Source: Donghicola mangrovi (lineage in GTDB: Bacteria; Pseudomonadota; Alphaproteobacteria; Rhodobacterales; Rhodobacteraceae). Taken from it: DNA of 64,000 nucleotides. Below, piece by piece: positions 26,170-35,586 of the stretch (the stretch's first letter is position 1; each line of letters begins with the position of its first letter). The notes below the pieces were generated by a model. That model had not been told where the DNA came from and searched no databases. It saw only the letters and a program-made list of their open reading frames with translations. The position numbers were made by a program, and so were the translations under genes. The stretch spans positions 186,001-250,000 of the forward strand of contig NZ_JABCJE010000005.1 in assembly GCF_013377535.1 (NCBI RefSeq), in the 5' to 3' direction.

Positions 26170-27138
26170 TCATACCTTGATGTTCACGAGCGAGCGCATG
26201 ACGATCACGTTCGCGGTCAGAAAGCCCCCGACCAGCAGGCACGCGGGAATCCAGTAGGCGGTTTCCTTGACCTCGTCGTAGTAGTTCGGGTTGATGATGT
26301 TCATCAGTGCCAGACCCGCCAGCGGGAAGCACGACAGGAACATGCCGGACCATTTCGCCTCGGCGGTGATGGCGCGGACGCGGCGGAACAGTTTGAAGCG
26401 CGAGCGGATTACCTTGGCCAGACCGGCCAGAATTTCCGCAAGGTTACCACCGGACTGCTGCTGGATCGTCACGGCCACAGCCATAAAGCGAAGGTCCTGA
26501 TTTTCCAGACGACGCGCCATTTCACGCAGGGCCTCGCCCACGTCGCGGCCATAGGCGGCCTCGTCGGCGATCATGCCGAATTCCGTGGCCAAGGGATCGC
26601 CCACCTCTTTGGAGACGATGTTGATCGCAGAGCTGAACGGGTGCCCCACACGCAGCGAGCGGACCATCAGTTCCACGGCGTCGGGCAGCTGTTCCTCGAT
26701 CAGGCTGGTGCGTTTCTTGGCGCGGCGGTTGATCCAGAAATAGACCCCGCCGACCCCCATCACGACCGAGATCACAGCGCGGATCGAGCCTTCGGCCTCG
26801 GTTCCGGCGGTCAGGGCGGCGTAGGAGGCGATGCTGAGGCCGATCATGATCAGAATCAGCTGCTTGGGGGTAAAGGCGATCGCGGCCTTCTGCGCCTTGT
26901 TGGCCAGAAGCGAGTAGATCGGGATCGATTGCGCCTTCATGTGCTGCTGCATCTCCTTGCGGAGGGCCTCCAGCACTTCTTCGCGGTTCGTCCCCTTGTC
27001 CATCAGTTCAAGGCGACGGTTGACGCGGCTGTTCAGGCTGATCGATTTGCCAAAGACGGTCAGGTAGATGCCCTCGATCAGGACAACCACGCCGACGAAG
27101 ATCAGCACATAGATAATCAGTTCGGGATCGATGTTCAT
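26170..27138 (-). CDS. tadB: Tad inner-membrane platform protein TadB
   Basis: A 322-residue GspF-superfamily protein and paralogue of the next gene. Marks are EEQLPDAVELMVRSLRVGHPF, the downstream LREMARRLENQDLRFMAVAV and QSGGNLAEILAGL, with four hydrophobic segments. It pairs with TadC to form the inner-membrane assembly platform of the Flp pilus. It begins 6 nt after the cpaF stop, typical of this operon. Confidence 0.92.
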   Translation of the reverse strand: MNIDPELIIYVLIFVGVVVLIEGIYLTVFGKSISLNSRVNRRLELMDKGTNREEVLEALRKEMQQHMKAQSIPIYSLLANKAQKAAIAFTPKQLILIMIGLSIASYAALTAGTEAEGSIRAVISVVMGVGGVYFWINRRAKKRTSLIEEQLPDAVELMVRSLRVGHPFSSAINIVSKEVGDPLATEFGMIADEAAYGRDVGEALREMARRLENQDLRFMAVAVTIQQQSGGNLAEILAGLAKVIRSRFKLFRRVRAITAEAKWSGMFLSCFPLAGLALMNIINPNYYDEVKETAYWIPACLLVGGFLTANVIVMRSLVNIKV

Positions 27139-27144
27139 GACGGA

Positions 27145-28581
<1,437 letters not shown>

Positions 28582-28605
28582 GGTGTCTATCCCGGACTAG
28601 GGGCC

Positions 28606-29853
28606 TTAGGCGGCCTCAGAGGTTGATTGGTTCAGTTCATGAAGCTGCTGTGCCAGCTTGGCGATTTCCTTGCGCAGCGGGTTCTTTGCCGCACTTTCCG
28701 CAAGGGGAAGGCCGTGGTCGCAGGCTTGCAGGACTGGCTTGCCGCCATCGGGCATCTGCAGGTCGATCGAGATGCCAAGGCTCTCGGCCAGACGTTTGAT
28801 GCGGGACCGGCCCGACAGATCGGTGAACTTCGGCGCCCGGTTCAAGACAAAGCGCAGCTTGTCGAAGGGGAGATCCTCGGCTTGCAGGGCGCGCTTCAGG
28901 CGCAGGGTGTTCTGGGCCGAACGCATTTCCAGCTCGATCATGGCAAAGTAGACGTGGGCATTGTTCAGCACCACATCGGTCCAACCGGTGATCACCGAAG
29001 GCATGTCGATCACGACATAGTCGAAGTTCCGGCGCGCGGTTTCCAAAAGGTGGACCATGTCGGGCTGGGACACGTAGTCCATCGGCAGAATGTCCGGCGG
29101 CGCGGTCAGCACGTTCAGCTTGTCCTGAAACTGGACCATGCTGCTGCAGAACGCCTCGTCATCCATCGATTCGATGTCGGACAGAGCCTCGTGCACGGCG
29201 TCGCGGCGCTGCAGGTCCAGATAGGTGGCAACGCTGCCAAATTGGAAGTTCAGGTCCAGAAGAGCGACGCGGGGCTCTTTGGGGGCCTTCATGTTGGCCA
29301 GTTCCCACGCCAGATTGACCGCCATGGTGGTCGCGCCAGTGCCGCCTGCGATGCCCTGAACGGCCAGTACAACGCCATCGGTGCTGACCCGCGCGGGCGC
29401 AACGGTGCGCAGCGGGGCAGGGGCGGGCTCGTGGACAGGTTCGGGCTCGGGGGCATTCAGGCGCTCGATCGCACCGGCCAGTTCGCCCTCGGGCAGGGGG
29501 TAGGGCAGGAATTCTTCGGCGCCGCCGCGCAAAAGCTGATGCAGGATATTTGCGGGGACATCCTCGGTAATCAGGATGACCTTGATCTCGGCACGGCGCG
29601 CGGTGCGGATGATGTCTTCGATCAGCGCGAGGTCTTCCTCGTCCGATTCGTCCATGGCGATGGCCACAAACTCCAGATGTTCCGCGTCGGGCTGGGTCAG
29701 AAACGGAATGGCTTCGTCAAAGGTCAAATCCCCCCAGGATTCGCCCATCACGGTTTCCATGTCTTCGATTAGTAGGTCGAAATTCTGCACATCGCGCGAG
29801 ATCGTGCAGGCCAAAATGTGCGAGCTGTCGGCGATCGGATCTTCGCTGTTCAT
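28606..29853 (-). CDS. cpaE: Tad localisation protein CpaE/TadZ
   Basis: A 415-residue protein with a divergent receiver-like N-terminal domain (about 10-130) and a C-terminal MinD/ParA-like ATPase domain. The deviant Walker motif appears as GIAGGTGATTMAVNLAWEL, followed by LLDLNFQFGSVATYLDL and DYVVIDMPS. TadZ/CpaE proteins place the pilus machinery at the cell pole. The lysine of the deviant Walker A is not obvious (GGTGATT), as in other CpaE proteins that may not hydrolyse ATP. GAGGTAA precedes the ATG. Confidence 0.9.
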   Translation of the reverse strand: MNSEDPIADSSHILACTISRDVQNFDLLIEDMETVMGESWGDLTFDEAIPFLTQPDAEHLEFVAIAMDESDEEDLALIEDIIRTARRAEIKVILITEDVPANILHQLLRGGAEEFLPYPLPEGELAGAIERLNAPEPEPVHEPAPAPLRTVAPARVSTDGVVLAVQGIAGGTGATTMAVNLAWELANMKAPKEPRVALLDLNFQFGSVATYLDLQRRDAVHEALSDIESMDDEAFCSSMVQFQDKLNVLTAPPDILPMDYVSQPDMVHLLETARRNFDYVVIDMPSVITGWTDVVLNNAHVYFAMIELEMRSAQNTLRLKRALQAEDLPFDKLRFVLNRAPKFTDLSGRSRIKRLAESLGISIDLQMPDGGKPVLQACDHGLPLAESAAKNPLRKEIAKLAQQLHELNQSTSEAA

Positions 29854-30005
29854 TCTTTACCTCGTTACTCGGTGTTCACGAGGGCGCTTCGTCCCCCGAA
29901 GAGAATCCCCTGATAAAAACAGAGGCCCTTTGGGAGACGATGATCCGCAATCTGGGCAACAATTGGACTGAAAGAGCCCATTTGTGCGAAAATGGTTAAC
30001 TGGAA

Positions 30006-30677
30006 TTACTGTTCCGTTTTGAATTCCTGGCCGGTGATGCCGGACAGGGTCGAAGCCGGAACGGCGCTGTTCACATACTCGCGGTAGACAATTTGCGCGT
30101 ATTTTCCGTCCATTACGGTGGGGTGGTTCTGAACAAAACCCAGAACTTCGGTCACGGTACGGCGGTTGCGACGCTCGCGTCCCTCGGTCACGATCAGCGG
30201 CTGCGTTTCGCCATAGGAAACCATAGCTTCCAAACGACTGCGGCTGACGCCCAATTGCGACAGGTAGGCCACGACCGCGTTGGCGCGGCGCAGACCCAGC
30301 GATTTGTTATAGGAATCAGAGCCTACAGCATCGGTGTGGCCGTAAACGCGGAAGCGAACCTCGGGGAACTGGTTGATCCAGCGGGCCTGCTCTCGCAGGG
30401 TGTCGCGGGCGCCTTCGTCCAGTTCAGCGCTGTTGAAGCCAAAGTTAACAGTGGTCAGAACCTCGGCCGCGAAACGGCTGGCAAGCTCATAGGTGTACTG
30501 CTTTTCGCCAGTCATCAGGGCAATGTTGTTGCCCGTCGCTGCACCGAAGTGGTTTCTGGGATCGGAGAGGGCGCCGGCCTCGTCGTAGAAAGACCGGTAG
30601 ACCGGGTCCTGGCTGGCGCAGGCCGAAAGTAAGATCACACCTGCCAAAGCGGCTTTGGTTTTAAAACGGCACTGCAT
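30006..30677 (-). CDS. OmpA-family lipoprotein of the Tad locus
   Basis: A 223-residue lipoprotein: lipobox LLSAC (Cys near 20), then a short linker and an OmpA C-terminal peptidoglycan-binding domain (about 75-195) with FGFNSAELDEGARDTL, VYGHTDAVGSD, NKSLGLRRANAVVAYL and YGETQPL. It would tether the outer membrane and the secretin to peptidoglycan. OmpA-like genes at this place are common in roseobacter Tad islands. It starts 4 nt after the cpaC stop. The gap to cpaE (152 bp) is larger than others in the operon. Confidence 0.85.
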   Translation of the reverse strand: MQCRFKTKAALAGVILLSACASQDPVYRSFYDEAGALSDPRNHFGAATGNNIALMTGEKQYTYELASRFAAEVLTTVNFGFNSAELDEGARDTLREQARWINQFPEVRFRVYGHTDAVGSDSYNKSLGLRRANAVVAYLSQLGVSRSRLEAMVSYGETQPLIVTEGRERRNRRTVTEVLGFVQNHPTVMDGKYAQIVYREYVNSAVPASTLSGITGQEFKTEQ

Positions 30678-30681
30678 CCAA

Positions 30682-32109
30682 TTATTCCATCACATAACCA
30701 TAAGAGCCGCTGAAATCCTGCTTGGCGACTTCGGCAGCAGCTCCATTCTGGCGCGATGCGCTGTCGCTGGCAACACGCCCGAAGAGAAACAGGTCCTCTT
30801 CCGAGGGCGGGCGGACGCGGTCGGTGGGCAGAGCCAGCGCTTCGCCGCGGGTCGGGGTCACCAGATAGGGGGTGATGATGATCACCAGTTCGGTCTGTTC
30901 GCGGGCATATTCGGCGCTGCGGAACAGGGCCCCCAGCACAGGGATATCCCCCAGCCACGGCACCTGACCGTTCAGGTCGCGGAAGTCATCCTTGAGCAGG
31001 CCCGCGATGGCAAAGCTTTCGCCGTCACGCATTTCCACAGTGGTCGAGGTTTCACGGCGCGAGAATGCGTCGATGTCGAACCCGTTCACCGAGAAGCCGT
31101 TTGATTTGTCGATCGCCGATACGGCGGCTTCAAGCTCGAGGTTGATGATGTCCTTTGCCACCACGCGGGGGGTAAAGTTCAGCTCGATGCCGAAGGGTTT
31201 GTACTTGATGGTGATGTCGCCATTATCCTGCGAGACGGGCACGGGGTATTCGCCGCCAGCCAGGAATTTCGCCTCTTGGCCGGACAGGGCAACAAGGTTC
31301 GGTTCCGCCAGAGTGCGGACCATGCCCTTGCTTTCCAGAGCTTCCAGCAGGATGCCAACCTCAAGCGAGCCTGCGCCGAAGCCGAACAGCATCGCGCCGT
31401 TGTTTTCGTTGGCCGACGGGATCGCGCCACCCAGCGCGGTGCTGACGCCGCCGCTGTTGTTGTAGTTGCCCGTACCGCCAGAGATCGAGACGTTCTTGCC
31501 GCCGCCCAAAGCGACCGACGACGACAGCGATTTCGAAACGGTGCGCTGCATTTCGGCAAAGCGGACTTTCAGCATCACCTGCTGTACGCCGCCAACACCC
31601 ATCAGGTTCGACACACGCTCGGGCGCGTAGCGTTCTGCCAGATCCAGCGCGCTTTGAAGGGCGGACATGCTGCTGACCACGCCGGACAGTACGATGCCGT
31701 CGTTCGCGGTTCTCACTTCGATCTTTTCGCCGGGCAGGATCTGGCCCAGACGTTCCTTGAATTCCGAGATGTCAGCCGCGACGCGCACGTCGACGTTGCT
31801 GATCAGATTTCCGGCCGCATCGAACAGCGTCAGAGAGGTCAGGCCGGGGGTTTTGCCCAGAACATAGATCGTCTTGTCCGACAGAGACGAGATGTCTGCG
31901 ATGTTCGGGTTGGCGATGCTGAGTTCCGAGAACGGCACGTCGCTTTCGACGACAACGGCGCGGTTCATCGGCACGTCGAGCGTGGTGCTCGGACCGTTGC
32001 GCAGGACACGTAAGGTTTCGGCCTTGGCGGGGGTGGGGGCCAGCGCCGGAACCGCGGCCATGATCGACATCGCGATCGTAACCGCGCTTAAGAACTTACT
32101 GCTGTACAT
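30682..32109 (-). CDS. cpaC: Tad outer-membrane secretin CpaC/RcpA
   Basis: A 475-residue secretin-family protein. It has a signal peptide (cleavage probably after TPAKA), an N-terminal pilus-formation N domain (VPMNRAVVVESDVPFSELSIANPNIADI), a BON-like segment (about 140-190) and the C-terminal secretin domain with VPVSQDNGDITIKYKPFGIELNFTP split features, PWLGDIPVLGALFRS and ELVIIITPYLV. The open frame reaches 32262, but ATG 32109 with AGAGG eight bases upstream places the signal peptide at the N-terminus. Confidence 0.92.
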   Translation of the reverse strand: MYSSKFLSAVTIAMSIMAAVPALAPTPAKAETLRVLRNGPSTTLDVPMNRAVVVESDVPFSELSIANPNIADISSLSDKTIYVLGKTPGLTSLTLFDAAGNLISNVDVRVAADISEFKERLGQILPGEKIEVRTANDGIVLSGVVSSMSALQSALDLAERYAPERVSNLMGVGGVQQVMLKVRFAEMQRTVSKSLSSSVALGGGKNVSISGGTGNYNNSGGVSTALGGAIPSANENNGAMLFGFGAGSLEVGILLEALESKGMVRTLAEPNLVALSGQEAKFLAGGEYPVPVSQDNGDITIKYKPFGIELNFTPRVVAKDIINLELEAAVSAIDKSNGFSVNGFDIDAFSRRETSTTVEMRDGESFAIAGLLKDDFRDLNGQVPWLGDIPVLGALFRSAEYAREQTELVIIITPYLVTPTRGEALALPTDRVRPPSEEDLFLFGRVASDSASRQNGAAAEVAKQDFSGSYGYVME

Positions 32110-32242
32110 GTGATCTGCCTCTCTGATCACGCTCGATAGTGTGAGTGTTGTTTTTCTTTTGTGCCAAGGATGCGGTAAAAGTGATTTTTTTTCAACAATC
32201 AGATTGGTAAAGGCGAATACGTGTGAGGTGAACACGCAACAG

Positions 32243-32260
32243 GGGCCCCGAAAGGCCCCC
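32243..32260 (-). terminator. Hairpin between cpaB and cpaC
   Basis: GGGGCC-N6-GGCCCC lies in a 182-bp gap inside the Tad gene set, past the cpaB stop. No U-tract follows on the minus strand, so it may attenuate or stabilise rather than fully stop transcription. Confidence 0.4.
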
Positions 32261-32291
32261 ATATATTGTAAACAGTACTGCCGTTTTTGGC

Positions 32292-33155
32292 TTATTGTGT
32301 GCAGGGGATTTCCGTAACTATGACTTCTGCACCGCGGCGCTGCTTGATCGTACAGACTTCTTTTTCCTTCACGACCTCTGCGACCTTCTGCGTTTCGATT
32401 CCCAAGAGGCGGTTCTGGTCCACCTCGATCGAGTGGGCGACCACGTCATCGCGGGCTCCCAGCAGGGACAAAGACAGGTCGCCGGTCGACTGAGCCTGCG
32501 CCAGCGTTGCCACCTGTTCGGGGGTCGCGGACACGGTCACGGTGCGGGCGATAATCGCCTCGGAAGTGCTCTGGCTGGTGGTCTGGTCGATGGCGATAAT
32601 CTGCACGCCGGGTTCGATCATCTTGGTGAAATCGCCGTTTGCGATGCCCATGATATCGCCGGTGCGGACGGCGCCGGTCCAATAAACATCCACGCGGTCA
32701 CCGGGGCGAAGGAAGCCCGAAACGCCGCTGCTGACGTCCACTTTGATAGTAAATGCGCGCATACCGGGGTCCAGCAGCGAGGTCAGGCCAACGTCTTTGC
32801 CCGGTTCCGTGACCTTGAGCGCCATGACAGCCTCGTCCTTTTCCATCTTGCGGATGGCGACGCGCAGGGTGTCATCGCCCGCGGGGAAAAGGTCGGCTTC
32901 GGTGGTAAACGATCCTTCGGGGATCGCGGATTCCGGCCAGTTCACGACGCGGACGTGGTCTTTGGTAATCTTGTCGCCATAGTCGACTGCCTGAGACAGG
33001 ACATAGACGGGTTTCGTGGGCACAATCTGGGTCAGGGCCGCATCGCGCGCCGCGATTTCGTTGCGATATGCCTGAATGCGGTCTTTTGCCATGAACACGG
33101 CAAAACCGGCCAGCGCAACGCCAACAACAAGGACGAGTCCGAAAATCAGACGCAT
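32292..33155 (-). CDS. cpaB: Tad pilus assembly protein CpaB/RcpC
   Basis: A 287-residue periplasmic protein anchored by an N-terminal hydrophobic helix. It has a SAF domain (about 45-110, KPVYVLSQAVDYGDKITKDHV) and the CpaB/RcpC domain (FTIKVDVSSGVSGFLRPGDRVDVYWTG in part, DQTTSQST, ARTVTVSATPEQV). It is thought to stabilise the CpaC secretin and may contact peptidoglycan. Two cysteines in the C-terminal tail (VCTIKQRRG, EIPCTQ) could form a disulfide. AAAGGAA precedes the ATG. Confidence 0.9.
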   Translation of the reverse strand: MRLIFGLVLVVGVALAGFAVFMAKDRIQAYRNEIAARDAALTQIVPTKPVYVLSQAVDYGDKITKDHVRVVNWPESAIPEGSFTTEADLFPAGDDTLRVAIRKMEKDEAVMALKVTEPGKDVGLTSLLDPGMRAFTIKVDVSSGVSGFLRPGDRVDVYWTGAVRTGDIMGIANGDFTKMIEPGVQIIAIDQTTSQSTSEAIIARTVTVSATPEQVATLAQAQSTGDLSLSLLGARDDVVAHSIEVDQNRLLGIETQKVAEVVKEKEVCTIKQRRGAEVIVTEIPCTQ

Positions 33156-33254
33156 ATCGTTTTCCTTTCAGTTTTCAGGGAAATAAACCGCCCCGAGCGC
33201 CGTTCGGGACAGTTCAGGCAGAGTTTATGTCTGCTTCTGGGATAGCCCGGAGGC

Positions 33255-33452
33255 TTAACTGGGGGCGTCTAGCGAACCGACATAGTCGCTGATGCCGCCA
33301 ATGAGCACCGTGGTATTGTCTGTCATCAACATGCCAGTGCCATAGGCAAATCCTGCTAGCATGGTGACGATCACAACCCACTCGACCGAGCTTGCTCCGT
33401 CTTCGCACTCGGCGAAAAATTTGGCAAAGCTGAAAGCAGTGTGCTGTAGCAC
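33255..33452 (-). CDS. Flp-like type IVb pilin, copy 1
   Basis: A 65-residue pilin-like protein with a short charged leader, a glycine cleavage site and a hydrophobic helix: EDG|ASSVEWVVIVTMLAGF. Relative to cleavage, Glu is at +5 as in Flp, but +6 is Trp instead of Tyr. Only a GTG (33452) is available as a start before an upstream in-frame TAA, with a weak GAAAG site, so expression may be low. It lies 99 bp upstream of cpaB and 116 bp downstream of a second, better-expressed-looking copy. It may be a minor pilin. Confidence 0.65.
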   Translation of the reverse strand: MLQHTAFSFAKFFAECEDGASSVEWVVIVTMLAGFAYGTGMLMTDNTTVLIGGISDYVGSLDAPS

Positions 33453-33509
33453 GTCGCGGTCTTTCTGGGTTTCAGAGTTTTAGGCAAATCCGACAGGAAG
33501 CCGGATATG

Positions 33510-33540
33510 GAAAAGGCGCCCTCGACTTGCGAGAGCGCCT
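33510..33540 (-). terminator. Intrinsic terminator after pilin copy 2
   Basis: On the minus strand an 11-bp stem with one mismatch (33514-33524 with 33530-33540, loop of 5) is followed by TTTT. It separates the major-pilin-like gene at 33569-33757 from the rest of the Tad locus. A 12-bp palindrome CTAGGCGCCTAG (33554-33565) lies between it and the stop codon. Confidence 0.75.
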
Positions 33541-33568
33541 CGCGCTAGCTAGGCTAGGCGCCTAGAGA

Positions 33569-33757
33569 TTAGCTCGGTGCCTGGACGGTGCCGATGAAGG
33601 TACCGGTGTCGGTTGCCAGGGTGCGTGCGTTCGAGATGATGGTGGTGCCGATCAGAGCGCCCAGGCCAACAGTTGCAGCTGCCAGCACAACCCAGTCTAC
33701 GGTCACAGCGCCCGACTCGTCGTTCAGGAAAGCGGCGAAGAATTTGTTCATGTTCAT
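33569..33757 (-). CDS. Flp-like type IVb pilin, copy 2 (probable main pilin)
   Basis: A 62-residue pilin-like protein: leader MNMNKFFAAFLNDESG, then A-VTVDWVVLAAATVGLGALIG as the hydrophobic helix. Cleavage after G16 would leave Asp at +5 and Trp at +6, where canonical Flp pilins have Glu and Tyr. A strong GGAGGGA site precedes the ATG, and its own terminator follows; both suggest high separate expression, as for a major structural pilin. It and copy 1 both end in APS. The function is inferred from the leader, the helix and the Tad setting. Confidence 0.7.
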   Translation of the reverse strand: MNMNKFFAAFLNDESGAVTVDWVVLAAATVGLGALIGTTIISNARTLATDTGTFIGTVQAPS

Positions 33758-33866
33758 GGTGTTCCCTCCAGAGGATACTCGTGTTGATCATTTCCGCCTC
33801 GGCGCTGTCTGACCGGCCTCAGTCTTGGTCAGTTCGTCGCTGCGGATGAACATATATAGCCTTTGG

Positions 33867-33920
33867 ATTCGGGCGAGATTGCGGCCTGTTTAGTCCTATT
33901 TTCGTGTTTTACGCCCGAAT
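33867..33920. promoter_or_regulatory. Inverted repeat in the pilin/transglycosylase gap
   Basis: ATTCGGGCG (33867-33875) and CGCCCGAAT (33912-33920) form a perfect 9-bp inverted repeat 36 nt apart in the 278-bp divergent gap. It may be a pair of operator half-sites for either direction. Confidence 0.3.
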
Positions 33921-34035
33921 GGGCGGTATTTTGTGTAAGTATTTATTTCAAAACGACTCTTTTGTGTGGTTTGTCGGTGCGGCGGGTGTTTTTGCTGCTT
34001 GAAACGGTGAATTTGGGCGGTCTTGACACAAACTA

Positions 34036-34935
34036 ATGATAATGCGGGCAAAAAAGACGGGTTCTCAGATGGCTGCGGTTGGGTTCGGAATCGATAAAAG
34101 GCAGATCAGGGCCGCTGTGGGCCTCATGGGACTCGCGATTCTTGTTAGTGGATATGCGATTCCATCCTTGGCGGAGGGGCAGCCTAAACCGTTTTCACAG
34201 TTTACATTTAAGTCGGTGAAGCCACCCAAGCCCGGCGAGAAGCCTAAAATCGACGTTCAGATCGCAATACTGCCCGATAAGCCGGTCAAAGGCCCCGAAG
34301 CCCCCGTTGAATTGCCCAAGCCTGATTCCCCGAAATCCAGATTGGCGAACTATGCGTGGTATTGGCAGACCGTCTCGCCCGCGATCGAGCATGCCAGCGC
34401 GGCGCGGATCAACGATGCGGTCAGCGCCCTGCGCGGCCCCGAGGGGCAGATCGTGCCCACCCCGCGTCTGGCCGCCATGCAAGAGGTCGTTACCCGCTAT
34501 TCGAACCATCTGATGATCGAAACCGTGGGCACGCAGGTCTCGCCCGCATTGGCGCTGGCGGTGATGTGGGTCGAATCCAACGGCAGCGTCAAAGCGGTCA
34601 GCCGGTCTGGCGCCCAAGGCTTGATGCAGCTGATGCCCGCCACGGCCGAGCGGTTCGGCGTCGCCGACAGCTTTGACGCGGCGCAGAACATCCGCGGCGG
34701 CGTGAAGTATCTGGACTTCCTGCTGAAAACCTTTTCGGGCGATCCGGTGCTGACATTGGCAGGCTACAACGCAGGCGAAAATGCGGTGCTTCGGGCGCAG
34801 GGCGTGCCCGACTATGCCGAAACCCGCGACTATGTCCCCAAAGTGCTGGCGGCATTCTCGGTGGCCAAAGGGTTATGCCAAACCCCGCCGGTTTATGTCA
34901 CCGACGGTTGCGTGTTCCGTAACTTCACGAATTGA
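34036..34935 (+). CDS. Lytic transglycosylase, SLT domain
   Basis: A 299-residue exported murein-cleaving enzyme. An N-terminal hydrophobic segment (about 25-46) is followed by a proline/lysine-rich linker (about 60-100) and a C-terminal SLT domain with catalytic E180 in MWVESNGS, then SGAQGLMQLMPATA and AGYNAGE. It would open peptidoglycan locally. It is divergent from the Tad pilins, suggesting a role in making room for the pilus, as VirB1-type enzymes do for secretion systems; this is inference. Starts at 34036 and 34042 are both possible; neither has a clear ribosome site. Confidence 0.85.
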   Translation: MIMRAKKTGSQMAAVGFGIDKRQIRAAVGLMGLAILVSGYAIPSLAEGQPKPFSQFTFKSVKPPKPGEKPKIDVQIAILPDKPVKGPEAPVELPKPDSPKSRLANYAWYWQTVSPAIEHASAARINDAVSALRGPEGQIVPTPRLAAMQEVVTRYSNHLMIETVGTQVSPALALAVMWVESNGSVKAVSRSGAQGLMQLMPATAERFGVADSFDAAQNIRGGVKYLDFLLKTFSGDPVLTLAGYNAGENAVLRAQGVPDYAETRDYVPKVLAAFSVAKGLCQTPPVYVTDGCVFRNFTN

Positions 34936-34978
34936 TGAACCTGCGTGAGCGCACGAGAGGCCGAAAATGGTAACGGTT

Positions 34979-34995
34979 ATGTGCGTTGAATGTGA
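34979..34995 (+). promoter_or_regulatory. Direct ATGTG repeats upstream of exported protein 1
   Basis: ATGTGC (34979-34984) and ATGTGA (34990-34995) are spaced by 11 bp, one helical turn, about 80-95 bp upstream of the start at 35074. The same hexamers occur upstream of the paralogue. Confidence 0.3.
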
Positions 34996-35073
34996 GGTCG
35001 TGCGGCCCAATTTCTCTATCATAAGCGACGCAACACGCATCGCCGCCTTGATAGAAACGAAGGGAACTTTGAT

Positions 35074-35445
35074 ATGAAACGTATTCTCGCCACCACCGCC
35101 GTTGTTCTTGGTCTTGCCGCTCCGGCTTTTGCTTCCAGCACCCAACTCGAGGCCGATCTGGGTGTCTCCGCTGGTGAATACACCACCTCGCAGCTCGCAA
35201 TGATGCACTTTGAACAGGACAAGCCTGTCAGCGAGCGCTCCACCTACATGAGCGGTGACCCGACCGCGACCGTCTCGTCGAAGTCGAGCGTGAACCCCGC
35301 CGCCGAGGCCATCTTTGTCTCGCTGGACGCCGAAGATAAGCCTGCGCTGGACGTAACCCAGCAGCTCGACACCGCCACTGTCTACAGCTCGGCCGTTGTG
35401 AATGACCGCGCCGCTGCGATCTTCGCGGACATCGACTCGGAATAA
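35074..35445 (+). CDS. Small exported protein of unknown function, paralogue 1
   Basis: A 123-residue protein with a clear Sec signal peptide (MKRILATTAVVLGLAAPAFA) and an acidic mature part of about 103 residues with no cysteine. It begins QLEADLGVSAGEYTTSQLA and contains two related segments, NPAAEAIFVSLDAED and NDRAAAIFADIDSE. It is not recognised as any family with known function. The ATG follows AAGGGAA. The gene is flanked by its own strong terminator, so it is expressed alone and probably well. A close paralogue follows 300 bp downstream. Confidence 0.75.
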   Translation: MKRILATTAVVLGLAAPAFASSTQLEADLGVSAGEYTTSQLAMMHFEQDKPVSERSTYMSGDPTATVSSKSSVNPAAEAIFVSLDAEDKPALDVTQQLDTATVYSSAVVNDRAAAIFADIDSE

Positions 35446-35472
35446 CCAAATCACCGCTTCACTGCGGCAAGT

Positions 35473-35506
35473 AAAAAGGCCCATCGGTTCGCCGGTGGGC
35501 CTTTTT
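35473..35506 (+). terminator. Strong intrinsic terminator after paralogue 1
   Basis: A 15-bp stem with a single G-U pair (35473-35487 with 35492-35506) and a 4-nt loop ends in TTTTT. The rest of the 300-bp gap to 35745 holds no gene, but does hold the operator-like elements at 35587-35611. Confidence 0.88.
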
Positions 35507-35586
35507 CTTTGCGTTCAGGGGGTTAGCTGCCCAATGCGCGTGCAGCGCCTTTGTGCAGATGCAGAAAATGCAAGAGCCTCACTGTC

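Noticed and set aside
34023-34043. TTGACA followed by TAATGATAAT as a sigma-70 promoter for the transglycosylase
   Set aside because: The spacing between the elements is under 10 bp and the second element overlaps the start codon.
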